57,224 nucleotides of DNA, taken from assembly GCA_937858715.1 (NCBI GenBank), contig CALLZY010000013.1, positions 1 to 57,224 of the forward strand, given 5' to 3'. A program made the position numbers and the translations under genes. Below the pieces are notes generated by a model. That model was not told where the DNA came from and did not search any database. It was given only the letters and a program-made list of their open reading frames with translations. Positions within the stretch are counted from its first letter, which is position 1, and each line of letters starts with the position of its first letter. This DNA is from an uncultured Chitinophagaceae bacterium (GTDB lineage Bacteria; Bacteroidota; Bacteroidia; Chitinophagales; Chitinophagaceae). Below, piece by piece: positions 37,373-45,967 of the stretch.

Positions 37373-38668
37373 ATGTTATCTCAATCTCCATACATTCTGT
37401 ATTCCGATGGAAAGGGAAATATTTTTGAAGATACATCGCTGCATGTAACAGGACGCAGTGGCTGGGATGCCGTGCCTGTTCCTGATGATGAATGGATTGA
37501 ACTGCCCGATGGCGGCTCTTTATATGAACTGCCCGGTAGAAGAGGTATTGGCATTGATGTGCAGACAGGCGAAATGCGGCTCTGCGATAAAGGATGGGCT
37601 GTTGCTGCCTTCATCCCTCCGGCGCATACAGGCTATTATCTCGCCGCTTACGAAACATCACCAGATGCTCCTGTGTTGCCATTGTTTTGTTATACTGCTG
37701 CAGGTTGGTACAACGAAAAATTCTATGTGCCTGCCACAAGAGTTGAACCCGACATCCGCCAGGAATGCAGCGGCTATGATAAAAAACTGATTGACAAAGG
37801 AACTGAATCACTGCTGAAAGCATACCCGCACAACAGGCTGGTAAAACACCTGATGGAAAACTGCTGCCAGACATACAATTGCCCCGCTGCCCGAAACTTT
37901 GCACTGGGCCGTTGGGAATGCCCCGTACCGGCATCACCAGCCTGCAATGCCAACTGTGTAGGCTGCATCTCACTACAGCCAGATGAAGAAGCTATCGTAT
38001 CCACACAAGACAGGCTGAATTTTAAACCCACACCTGAAGAGATTGTGGAGTTTACGGTGCCTCACTTAGAGTCAGCACCCTATCCCATCATCAGTTTTGG
38101 CCAGGGTTGCGAAGGCGAACCACTGCTAATGTGGGAAACCATCCGTGATGCGATAATTGAAATCAGGAAGCATACACAAAAAGGCAGCATCAATATCAAC
38201 ACTAATGGTTCTAATCCTGATGCAGTAAGAGCCTTGTGCAAGGCAGGTCTCGATTCCATTCGTGTCAGCACCAACTCTGCCCGCAGCGAAGTGTATATGC
38301 CTTACTATCGTCCTAACAATTATCAGTTTGAAGATATACTGGAAAGCCTGTCGGTTGTAAATGCGTATGGCGGATGGACATCCCTTAACTACTTTGTTTT
38401 TCCCGGCATGACAGATTCCGTGGCCGAATATGAAGCGTTACGCAGTCTCATCAAGCGAACAGGGCTCAAGATGATTCAGTGGCGCAATTTTAATATTGAC
38501 CCCGACTGGTACCTTGGCAAGATTGGCGTACACGACACAGGCGAATGCCTCGGTGTAAAACAAATGAAGCAGTTAATACAGGAAGAATTTCCACAACTTC
38601 GGTTTGGCTACTTTAACCCGCCAATGGAAAGAATAAAAGGAGATTTCGCTGCCGACTTTGCCCATTAA
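37373..38668 (+). CDS. Radical SAM protein of unknown function
   Basis: A 431-residue protein with the Fe-S motif CNANCVGC (Cys191, Cys195, Cys198; CxxxCxxC) and downstream radical SAM TIM-barrel features, including GQGCEGEPLL, INTNGSNPD and IRVSTNSAR. The first 180 residues form an extra domain of unclear fold, followed by a second Cys cluster (NCC, NCP, WECP) just before the radical SAM motif, which could bind another cluster. No substrate or peptide-modification partner is evident, although the ureohydrolase and membrane protein lie just upstream. Confidence 0.88.
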   Translation: MLSQSPYILYSDGKGNIFEDTSLHVTGRSGWDAVPVPDDEWIELPDGGSLYELPGRRGIGIDVQTGEMRLCDKGWAVAAFIPPAHTGYYLAAYETSPDAPVLPLFCYTAAGWYNEKFYVPATRVEPDIRQECSGYDKKLIDKGTESLLKAYPHNRLVKHLMENCCQTYNCPAARNFALGRWECPVPASPACNANCVGCISLQPDEEAIVSTQDRLNFKPTPEEIVEFTVPHLESAPYPIISFGQGCEGEPLLMWETIRDAIIEIRKHTQKGSININTNGSNPDAVRALCKAGLDSIRVSTNSARSEVYMPYYRPNNYQFEDILESLSVVNAYGGWTSLNYFVFPGMTDSVAEYEALRSLIKRTGLKMIQWRNFNIDPDWYLGKIGVHDTGECLGVKQMKQLIQEEFPQLRFGYFNPPMERIKGDFAADFAH

Positions 38669-39768
38669 TCAATCAATGCATACACGGCAAAACTTGCCAG
38701 CCAGTGTTCACCGCCATATTCTCCGCTTACCACATGTGGCAAAGCCGTTGACAGGTGCTTGGCTGCTGATGCCAGCAACAGTTTTCGTCTTGCATCACCC
38801 GCAGGCAATGCAGAGGCAATTCCTTTCATACACCAGCTTCGGCTGAAGTTCAGTCCGTCAAGATGCACAATTTGCAAATCTGCCCTGTCCGATACCACCG
38901 GCAATACGGTTAAATGCTGTAAACTCTTCAACGGCAGGAATCCATTAAACCAGTTAAGAAATTCCTTCGCAGGCAATATCCTCCGTATCAGATCGGCCTC
39001 TTCCAGTGCTGGCGACAAAAAATCTGAGCCATTAGGCTCCCACAACGCAGGTGCATTTTTATCTCTCAAAAAAATCTTCTTTGCAGCTTCTATAATCGCT
39101 TTCTCAAAATTTGTCTGCTTTAGCTTCCTTGCATAGTCCAGCGCAAATACAAGCCCGAACGCCGTATTAGGATGCACACCTGTTCTGTTGGGATAGGTTT
39201 GCTTGGGCAAGAATTTCATCCACAGCTCTGCAATCTTTTGTGTCAGCGGCTGCATGGCAGCATGCCATTTCTTTGCATCGGCATCATCCCAGCCAGCCAG
39301 TTCCTCATCAAGTTTTAATATCCAGGCCCAGCCATAAGTCCGCTCCCACGATGCGGTGAGCGGCAGCGAAAAATACTTCACTTCATTGTGGATGTTTTCA
39401 GCCGTTATAGTCGTGTTCAGCACTTCCCTTATTTTACCAACTTCCGGCAATTGCGGAAACTGCTTCAGCAGTCTTACCAGCATCCAATGGCCATGCACAG
39501 ACGAATGCCAGTCGAAGCAACCATAAAAACTGGGGTGAAGCTGGCGGGGCAGCAGCACATGGTCGCTGTCGTTAACCGATGTATGACTTGTTTTATTAGG
39601 AAACTCCTGAAGAATACATTTAAGCGGCAAAGAAGCAAGATGTGAAGCCCCCTTCATCGCCAGCACAAAACCAGAACTGTCTTTCTTTACGCTATAAAAA
39701 TCATTTATCTGTGCGGTGGTTGTTTGGTACACAAACAACAAAGCAAAAAATAACAGATACCTGTTCAT
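38665..39768 (-). CDS. DUF2891 family secreted protein
   Basis: A 367-residue exported protein with signal peptide (MNRYLLFFALLFVYQTTTAQ). The DUF2891 hallmark HPSFYGCFDWHSSVHGHW is present near residue 95, followed by helical repeats with WAWILKLDEELAGW and PNRTGVHPNTAFGL, suggesting an alpha/alpha-barrel fold. Function of the family is not known. Start ATG 39768 replaces a longer frame whose first 17 codons lack signal-peptide character. Its stop codon overlaps that of the radical SAM gene on the opposite strand in the palindrome TTAA. Confidence 0.85.
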   Translation of the reverse strand: MNRYLLFFALLFVYQTTTAQINDFYSVKKDSSGFVLAMKGASHLASLPLKCILQEFPNKTSHTSVNDSDHVLLPRQLHPSFYGCFDWHSSVHGHWMLVRLLKQFPQLPEVGKIREVLNTTITAENIHNEVKYFSLPLTASWERTYGWAWILKLDEELAGWDDADAKKWHAAMQPLTQKIAELWMKFLPKQTYPNRTGVHPNTAFGLVFALDYARKLKQTNFEKAIIEAAKKIFLRDKNAPALWEPNGSDFLSPALEEADLIRRILPAKEFLNWFNGFLPLKSLQHLTVLPVVSDRADLQIVHLDGLNFSRSWCMKGIASALPAGDARRKLLLASAAKHLSTALPHVVSGEYGGEHWLASFAVYALID

Positions 39769-39981
39769 AAGTAAAATAGTGTGCTTCAAACTTAATTCTT
39801 TTTCCTGAGCAGGAAACACAGAAACTGATACGTTTGCATATTCTATAAACAGTTCTCTAAGATATTTTTACAAAAAAAGAAAGCAGAATAATACCCTGGC
39901 ATCTGTCCTGATTTTATTATTACAGTTTTCTGCATGCAATAAGGGTGATATCCTGTTACCGCACCCATTTCCTATTCTTCT

Positions 39982-40398
39982 TTACAACCCTATTCTCAGT
40001 CCTGCAACTGGATACCTCACACCCCAATTCCGTGCTGTAAAAGCAGGTAACCTTTCTGTGCCAATAAATACCGTCATTTTTTCAGCCCGTCCTTTATTTC
40101 TTGCTGATGCAATAAATAGCGGAATACTTCCTGCCATGGAACCCAGGCCGGCAAGCATCACAAACCCTGCAGTGTTTTCGCCCGGATCTCTGTCTGGTCC
40201 AAAAATGTCGATTGAAAAGGTTTCGTTAAACCAAATCGCACCGCCAATAGCCGCAACTGCACCAGCACCTAAAAGTACCCATGCTGCTGTTTTCTGATTC
40301 TTACTTCTTTGCAGGTAATAGTCTTTGGTCAACGTATCTTGTCCGCTGATATTGACTGCATAAAAAATAACCAGCAGGATGACTGTAATTCTTTTCAT
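39982..40398 (-). CDS. Small exported or membrane protein of unknown function
   Basis: A 138-residue protein that starts at ATG 40398 (MKRITVILLV) with a signal peptide cut near ISGQ. The mature part has YLQRSKNQKTAAWVLLGAG then two hydrophobic stretches (VLLGAGAVAAIGGAIW, GFVMLAGLGSMAGSIPLF). Similar short proteins recur in Bacteroidota, but I cannot name a family. It is alone on its strand. Confidence 0.7.
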   Translation of the reverse strand: MKRITVILLVIFYAVNISGQDTLTKDYYLQRSKNQKTAAWVLLGAGAVAAIGGAIWFNETFSIDIFGPDRDPGENTAGFVMLAGLGSMAGSIPLFIASARNKGRAEKMTVFIGTERLPAFTARNWGVRYPVAGLRIGL

Positions 40399-40513
40399 AA
40401 CATGGCTTTTTGTTTCATCTATAAGATACGATAAGGAAAGCCCAATTTCCAATGACAGACGTCAGTAACAGTATTTACAAAAAGAAAGTCCTGGAAAAAA
40501 CCGGCCAGAAAAA

Positions 40514-40542
40514 AAGCGGAACCATTGCTCCGGTTCCGCTTT
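40514..40542 (-). terminator. Terminator of the large secreted protein gene
   Basis: AAGCGGAACC (40514-40523) pairs with GGTTCCGCTT (40532-40541); on the minus strand it is followed by a T-run. It lies 20 bases beyond the stop at 40562. Confidence 0.88.
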
Positions 40543-40561
40543 CTGTTTTTCGCCCCTTCCT

Positions 40562-42721
40562 CTATTGCTTCATCAATTTTTGGCTCAGTTTTACACCATC
40601 GGCAATTACCTCCACAACAAATAGTCCTCTATTCTCATCATTCAGTTCTGTAACAACCATTATATTCACCCCTTTGTTCAGTTTCATATTTCGTTGCAAC
40701 ACAGGTTGTCCGGCAGCATTGGTTATCCGCAACAGTGCCTCGGTTTCTCTCGAACAATACACCTGCACTTTTGGATTGGCTGCAAACGGATTTGGATAAA
40801 GCAGCATTTCAGTAGCTGCAACTCGGCCAGTAAGGCTTAATCGCTCGGTCCAGCTATAAACTGCCTTGCCATCCATATCTACAATCCGCAACCTGTAATA
40901 CAAAACCCGGCTGCCTGCCATTACCGGATCGGTAAATGAATATGTAACCCTGTCGCAGGTAGTTCCAGCTCCTTTTACCATACCCACATTATTGAAGTTG
41001 ATACCGTCCTCACTCCTTTCAATTTCATACCAGTCATTTCTTGTTTCTGATTCAGTTACCCATTGAAGTATGGCATTGTTATCCTGCTTTGTAACTGTAA
41101 AGGATTTCATCTTTACTGCCAGCGGAATGCCCCCGGGTCCCAAGACAAAGAAACCGTCATCCACCAGCAGATTGCCAATATCATCAACAGCAGTGATCCG
41201 GGCAATATTCACCACTGAATTCTGCAATGTTGCGTTAGCTGGAGTTGTGCATTTAAATTCCACCAGGTAGCTTTCACCTACATCAATCAGGCCTCCTGCT
41301 GCGCCGGTTGCACCACTACCTATAAAGTACTTAACAAAGGTTTTACCTGCCGATGTACCCACCATCGCCTGGTCTGCATCATTGGCATCTGTCATAACTC
41401 CGCCAAATCCGCCCGGTGATGCTTTAATATTCAACGAGCCGGGTTTATAAGCAAGACAAGGATGCAGCGTATCAGTAATAATGCAATTGTGTGCATGGCC
41501 TGGCCCGCTATTGGTTCCGCTGATTGTATAAGTAATATCCTCATTCGGGTTCAGCAGCAGATAAGGCAGAAGGCTTGTGGTGCCGGTTTTGTCCAGGGTG
41601 ATAACTGCTTCTTTCGCAATGATGGTAAATGCAAAAATACTTGGAAAATACTGGTCGGCCTCTGTTCCAAATTCTACCGGAATATCATTAGTACCATCCT
41701 GAAGGTTGTACCCGATACCAACTTCCTGCTCATCTATATCAATGCCCATCTGGTTCTTATAATCCGGATTCTTTGTCGTAACAAAGGCTCCATTCTTACT
41801 TACGGTTCCGTTCCAGAAATTTACAACAGGGTTTACCGCATTCTGCACTTTCACCCCGTTCAGCTTCATATAATCACCGTTTGGATTACCGGAGGATGCA
41901 GCAAGATTTGCGTCTCCCTCCCACGCCATAACAGACATATAAGCATCAGAGGCATTAGCAGGAACACTTGGAACATTAAGCCCTGTTAATGTTATTGACT
42001 GAGTGGTGGAAGCACCTCCATCATATACCTGCAAATAACCATCATACACCCTTACACTTGAATAAGGTTTGGAGGTATTCTCATACACCACAACCAGTGC
42101 CCAACCCCCAAAATAACCACCTCCTTCAATTGTACCATCTGTAACAGCAACATCCGCCACAGTATAAGTACCAGCACCGTTCATATTGATATAGGTGGTT
42201 ACATCATAATATGCCTGGTAAGTGTAATGGTCGCCGGAAATATTATATTCATCAAGGTTTGCTGCCGGCGCAGTCACACTTTGATATGTCCCCCCCGCCT
42301 TTTTAATTTTTACTGTTCTCCTGTTTGGATAATAGCTGTCATCATCGTCAATTCTTCCACCCCAGTAAAGCCGGGCAAACTTTATGGTATTCGTTCCACC
42401 TGGAAGAACCAGGTCGGCGGAAGATGAGTTAAAGGAGGTTTCGCCGTCAATATCAACATACCTCATATTAGCGCCATCATTGCCATATGAACTGGTAACA
42501 CCGTTAGTGCCAAAAGGACTAACAATAAACTCGTTCATCGCTGAGGCAGTTCTGGCCAATACCGTATTACCGATAATGATATGCCCCCCCTTAAGATTGT
42601 CTGAATAAATTGCGGAGTAACTCCTGATTTCCTGGGATAGAGTTGTGGTGGCTGACAATAAGCAAATGTTAACCATCATCACCCCGGCAAGAATCTTCTG
42701 AAAAGAGTAGTTCTTTTTCAT
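40562..42721 (-). CDS. Large secreted protein with DUF11-like domain and type IX sorting domain
   Basis: A 719-residue exported protein. From ATG 42721 it has a signal peptide (cut near TTLSQ), a long beta-rich N-terminal region with KFARLYWGGR and SVMAWEGDANL, a DUF11-like repeat near residue 390 with VITLDKTGT and NPNEDITYTI, a fibronectin-like segment with ILQWVTESETRNDWYEIERS, and a C-terminal sorting domain (MLLYPNPFAANPKVQ). It is probably a surface protein; adhesive or structural function is inferred only from architecture. Confidence 0.85.
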   Translation of the reverse strand: MKKNYSFQKILAGVMMVNICLLSATTTLSQEIRSYSAIYSDNLKGGHIIIGNTVLARTASAMNEFIVSPFGTNGVTSSYGNDGANMRYVDIDGETSFNSSSADLVLPGGTNTIKFARLYWGGRIDDDDSYYPNRRTVKIKKAGGTYQSVTAPAANLDEYNISGDHYTYQAYYDVTTYINMNGAGTYTVADVAVTDGTIEGGGYFGGWALVVVYENTSKPYSSVRVYDGYLQVYDGGASTTQSITLTGLNVPSVPANASDAYMSVMAWEGDANLAASSGNPNGDYMKLNGVKVQNAVNPVVNFWNGTVSKNGAFVTTKNPDYKNQMGIDIDEQEVGIGYNLQDGTNDIPVEFGTEADQYFPSIFAFTIIAKEAVITLDKTGTTSLLPYLLLNPNEDITYTISGTNSGPGHAHNCIITDTLHPCLAYKPGSLNIKASPGGFGGVMTDANDADQAMVGTSAGKTFVKYFIGSGATGAAGGLIDVGESYLVEFKCTTPANATLQNSVVNIARITAVDDIGNLLVDDGFFVLGPGGIPLAVKMKSFTVTKQDNNAILQWVTESETRNDWYEIERSEDGINFNNVGMVKGAGTTCDRVTYSFTDPVMAGSRVLYYRLRIVDMDGKAVYSWTERLSLTGRVAATEMLLYPNPFAANPKVQVYCSRETEALLRITNAAGQPVLQRNMKLNKGVNIMVVTELNDENRGLFVVEVIADGVKLSQKLMKQ

Positions 42722-43045
42722 AACAAAAAATTTTAGGGTAATGAAAAACAATAAATGCTGCCAAATAGCTATAACCGGCTAATCAATGGAAATTCTCAAT
42801 TAAAGAGGTGTTTCTGAGGATGGGATTCATCAGGAAAGAGAATGCCGATAAGGCATTTACAATATAACGTTTACAAACAGGCCAAAACAATGACAGCAGA
42901 CACATATCCCCATGATTAACCTCAACCATTTTATTTACCCGGAAAACAATCATCATATTGTCACCGCCATCTCATCAATGTGTCTGAAAGAAAAGGGGCC
43001 GCCAAAAGGCAGCCCCGTGGTTTTAAATCATAAAAACCCTGAGCA
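42722..43045. other. Intergenic stretch between two secreted-protein genes
   Basis: About 320 bases. It holds the terminator of the 43046-44923 gene (42995-43016) and a 6-bp hairpin (AATGCC 42841-42846, GGCATT 42852-42857) of no clear role. No gene or RNA is seen. Confidence 0.6.
42995..43016 (-). terminator. Terminator of the DUF6923-like secreted protein gene
   Basis: GGGGCCGCC (42995-43003) and GGCAGCCCC (43008-43016) form a 9-bp stem with one mismatch and an AAAA loop. On the minus strand it is followed by TTTTC. Confidence 0.8.
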
Positions 43046-44923
43046 TCATTTTTTGTTCACCACAATCTTCTCCACTGCCTGTTCTCCGGTTGCAGGTACA
43101 TATACTCTCAGGGTGTACATACCTGATAACAGGTTATCTATAACAATATTGTTATTTGAAACATTTTTCATCTGTTTAACAACCCTTCCGCTCATATCAA
43201 TCAGGGCAATTTCCCTGATGACATTTTTATCTTCAAACACTACATTCACTTTACCATCATTTGTTGGGTTTGGATAAACAATAATTGTTCCTTTCTGATC
43301 CAGGCCGCGGACAGAACGCACCTCACTGTATTTTGAACGGCTGTCAATATCAACCTGGCGGATGCGATACTGTGAAATGGATTTTGTTTCGTTAAAATCC
43401 ACGAAGCTATAATTAAGTACATCTGAACTGTTGCCACCAGTTGCAAGAGAGTTTACAAAGCCAAGTGTTTCCCAGGTATCGCTATTACCAACTTTCCTTT
43501 CTACGTAAAATCCTTTATTGCTTTGCTCTGTGGATGTAGCCCACTTAAGTTCAACCTGGCTGCCTTTTCTAACAGCAGCAAAAGACTGAAAATCTACAGG
43601 CAGTGTAATATTTGGACAGAAAGTGATAGTAGTAGGATCATCAGGAGCAACAGTAGTGGGATCATTAGATAAATCCGATGAGCCAATTACTGCCGGAAGC
43701 CCGGTAATTTCAGACTGCAAAGGAACACTGATATAAGTTCCTCCGGTAGTATATAACTGAACCTGTAAAGTGAAAGATAATGTTTGGTTCACACCACCAG
43801 TTTGAAAACCGGTAACTACAAGCTTATTATAGTTAGTGCCGGAAGCAGGCGATTCAGCAGTTAATGTTACTGTTGACCCCGCTGTTGCAAGACCTGCAGT
43901 AACGAGGTTGGCTTTGATAGTAGCTGTTGATTCTGTAAACCTGAACCGTTTTGCAGGATCACTTATGTTTAGCGTATAAGTGAGGCCGGTCTTTTGGCTG
44001 CTTGACTGGTTTGTAACAGATACAACCAGCGGAAATGAAGGGCTTGGGTTCGCTAGTGTAGGGCATATCTGGTTACCTGGATTAGCGGTAAAATCAAGAT
44101 CATGAAATACACGGCCAAAGCTGCAACTGCATCCATCAGCATAAGTATAACTTGGAGCCGTTCCTACTTGCGTTAATGTGGCATTTGTTTTATTTACCTG
44201 CTGAAAAGTGCCATCCTGCCTGTAACCATACAATGTACCTATTTCATCAAAGAAAAGGGCAGCTATGTAATCTGTTCCGGCATGTGTTCCTAAAGAAGTA
44301 AGGGCACCAGTTGACTTATTGACTTTATAAACAACTCTGTTAAAAGAAACTCCATACATCTGTCCATCGGTAGGGTCTATTGCAATATCCACAAAAAAAC
44401 CATTGGGTGACACATTTGAAATTTTTGAAGCAGTAAGCACTACCGTAGGGCTATTAAGGCCGGTTATTTTAAAAAATTCATCATTATCTGATATGAAATA
44501 ATAACTGCCGTCTGAATCAAAACAGCCGGCATATACAACATCGCCATTAGATAAATCTGCAGAACTTATTGCACCTAAATCCACAACGTTACCAGGTGTT
44601 GTACTTCCTACACGAACCAACCTGGCCTTTGTTCCGGATGCGGGATACCGTAGGCCATACATATAGCCATCCACCGGATTTAATCCTATGGCATTAAAGC
44701 CAATGCCTGTAGGATCAGTACTGAATGCATTTGCACTGATAGTACCAGAACTGAACGCAAGTTTCTTTACAGAAGTTGTTGAAGTTGAGGTGGCTGCACT
44801 GCCATGACTGATAAAAAACTGGCCATTACATCCGATGGGCTGAGCATTCAGCTTATTTGCCGACAAAGCAAATGCTGTAAATAATAACAGGGAAAACCTG
44901 AAGTGTAAATAATACTTTTTCAT
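43046..44923 (-). CDS. Secreted beta-propeller-like protein with type IX sorting domain
   Basis: A 625-residue exported protein with a signal peptide (cut near LNAQP). The N-terminal half has repeated units of the form GLNPVDGYMYGLRYP and AIDPTDGQMYGVSFN, the pattern of DUF6923/propeller-like domains. Next come Ig-like sequence, a segment with VELKWATSTEQSNKGFYVERK, and a C-terminal domain (IVYPNPTNDGKVNVVF ... GMYTLRVY) that fits type IX sorting. It lies beside another secreted protein on the same strand, each with its own terminator. Confidence 0.85.
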   Translation of the reverse strand: MKKYYLHFRFSLLLFTAFALSANKLNAQPIGCNGQFFISHGSAATSTSTTSVKKLAFSSGTISANAFSTDPTGIGFNAIGLNPVDGYMYGLRYPASGTKARLVRVGSTTPGNVVDLGAISSADLSNGDVVYAGCFDSDGSYYFISDNDEFFKITGLNSPTVVLTASKISNVSPNGFFVDIAIDPTDGQMYGVSFNRVVYKVNKSTGALTSLGTHAGTDYIAALFFDEIGTLYGYRQDGTFQQVNKTNATLTQVGTAPSYTYADGCSCSFGRVFHDLDFTANPGNQICPTLANPSPSFPLVVSVTNQSSSQKTGLTYTLNISDPAKRFRFTESTATIKANLVTAGLATAGSTVTLTAESPASGTNYNKLVVTGFQTGGVNQTLSFTLQVQLYTTGGTYISVPLQSEITGLPAVIGSSDLSNDPTTVAPDDPTTITFCPNITLPVDFQSFAAVRKGSQVELKWATSTEQSNKGFYVERKVGNSDTWETLGFVNSLATGGNSSDVLNYSFVDFNETKSISQYRIRQVDIDSRSKYSEVRSVRGLDQKGTIIVYPNPTNDGKVNVVFEDKNVIREIALIDMSGRVVKQMKNVSNNNIVIDNLLSGMYTLRVYVPATGEQAVEKIVVNKK

Positions 44924-45214
44924 GCTTAGGGGTTTAGTTATTTAGGTTTTTGTTTATATCGTTGCATAGGTATATACCGATGCACTGAACACATCACTTA
45001 ATGGCTTGTCAGGATTGAATTACGGGATTCAAAGGACAGATTTTTACTATTATGTATAATACGGCACAAAGCCATAACTACATAGCATAGTACTAACCAG
45101 TCGGGATATTAAAGATTATTTGCTTTGAGGTTTTTTGGGGATAGAGGAATAAGGTGCTAAAATCAGAGTAGGCGACAAAGATAAACTGATTTTTGATATA
45201 TACAAGAGCAAAAT
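44924..45214. other. Intergenic stretch without a recognised feature
   Basis: About 290 A+T-rich bases between the secreted protein gene and cmk. I see no hairpin with a T-run, no consensus promoter and no RNA gene. Confidence 0.6.
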
Positions 45215-45904
45215 CTATTTTTTGCTACCCAACAATGTTTCTACCCAATTCAAGGCTTTCTTAAACTGTTCTTGCTCAGTAAGATTAGTATTATCAAGCT
45301 CCAGCGCATTTTCCGCTTTTCGCAAAGGGCTTACTTCACGGTGGCTGTCAATATAATCCCTCATCTCAAGATTATTCTTTACTTCTTCTATCGTGGTGTT
45401 GGGGTTTTTCCGAATTAGTTCTTTAAACCTGCGTTCAACCCTTACGGCATTATCTGCCGTCATAAATATCTTCAGCTCTGCCTTGGGGAAAACCACAGTT
45501 CCAATATCTCTTCCATCCATTACAATGCCTTTCTTTGTTCCAAACTTTTGCTGCTGCGCGACCGCAAACTCCCTCACCTCTTTTATGGCTGCCACATCAC
45601 TCACTTTCTCAGCAACGACCAAATCACGGATCAGGTATTCAACATTCTCACCATTCAGGTAGATTTCGCTGTTGCCGCTTGTCTCATTAAACTCAAATTC
45701 AAGATTTATATCCTTCAATGCTGCATTTACCTCTTTCTTATCATCAAAATCCACATTGTTGCGAAGAAAATATAATGTGATAGCCCTGTACATAGCCCCG
45801 CTGTCCACATATACATATCCCAGTTCTTTGGCTAATTGTTTGGCTAATGTGCTTTTGCCGCAGCTTGACCACCCGTCTATCGTTATGATTATCTTCTTTT
45901 TCAT
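45215..45904 (-). CDS. cmk: (d)CMP kinase
   Basis: A 229-residue nucleotide kinase that phosphorylates CMP and dCMP. The P-loop is GWSSCGKST (residues 11-19), DSGAMYRAIT and DGRDIGTVVFP are present, and the LID-like segment RDYIDSHREVSPL follows. ATG 45904 (MKKKIIITID) is the start; the longer open frame begins at a TTG that belongs to the -7 element. clpC lies just upstream on the same strand, separated by a terminator. Confidence 0.96.
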   Translation of the reverse strand: MKKKIIITIDGWSSCGKSTLAKQLAKELGYVYVDSGAMYRAITLYFLRNNVDFDDKKEVNAALKDINLEFEFNETSGNSEIYLNGENVEYLIRDLVVAEKVSDVAAIKEVREFAVAQQQKFGTKKGIVMDGRDIGTVVFPKAELKIFMTADNAVRVERRFKELIRKNPNTTIEEVKNNLEMRDYIDSHREVSPLRKAENALELDNTNLTEQEQFKKALNWVETLLGSKK

Positions 45905-45910
45905 GTGCGG

Positions 45911-45918
45911 CAAAAATA
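45911..45918 (-). promoter_or_regulatory. -7 element of cmk
   Basis: The minus strand reads TATTTTTG (45918-45911), six bases before the ATG at 45904, giving a nearly leaderless mRNA. It starts within the T-run of the clpC terminator. Confidence 0.5.
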
Positions 45919-45949
45919 AAAAAGGAGTACCGGTAAAAGGTACTCCTTG
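45915..45949 (-). terminator. Terminator of clpC
   Basis: AAGGAGTACC and GGTACTCCTT form a perfect 10-bp stem with a seven-base loop; on the minus strand TTTTTTA follows. It ends clpC ahead of the cmk promoter. Confidence 0.88.
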
Positions 45950-45967
45950 CCAAATATTTTAAGAAAA

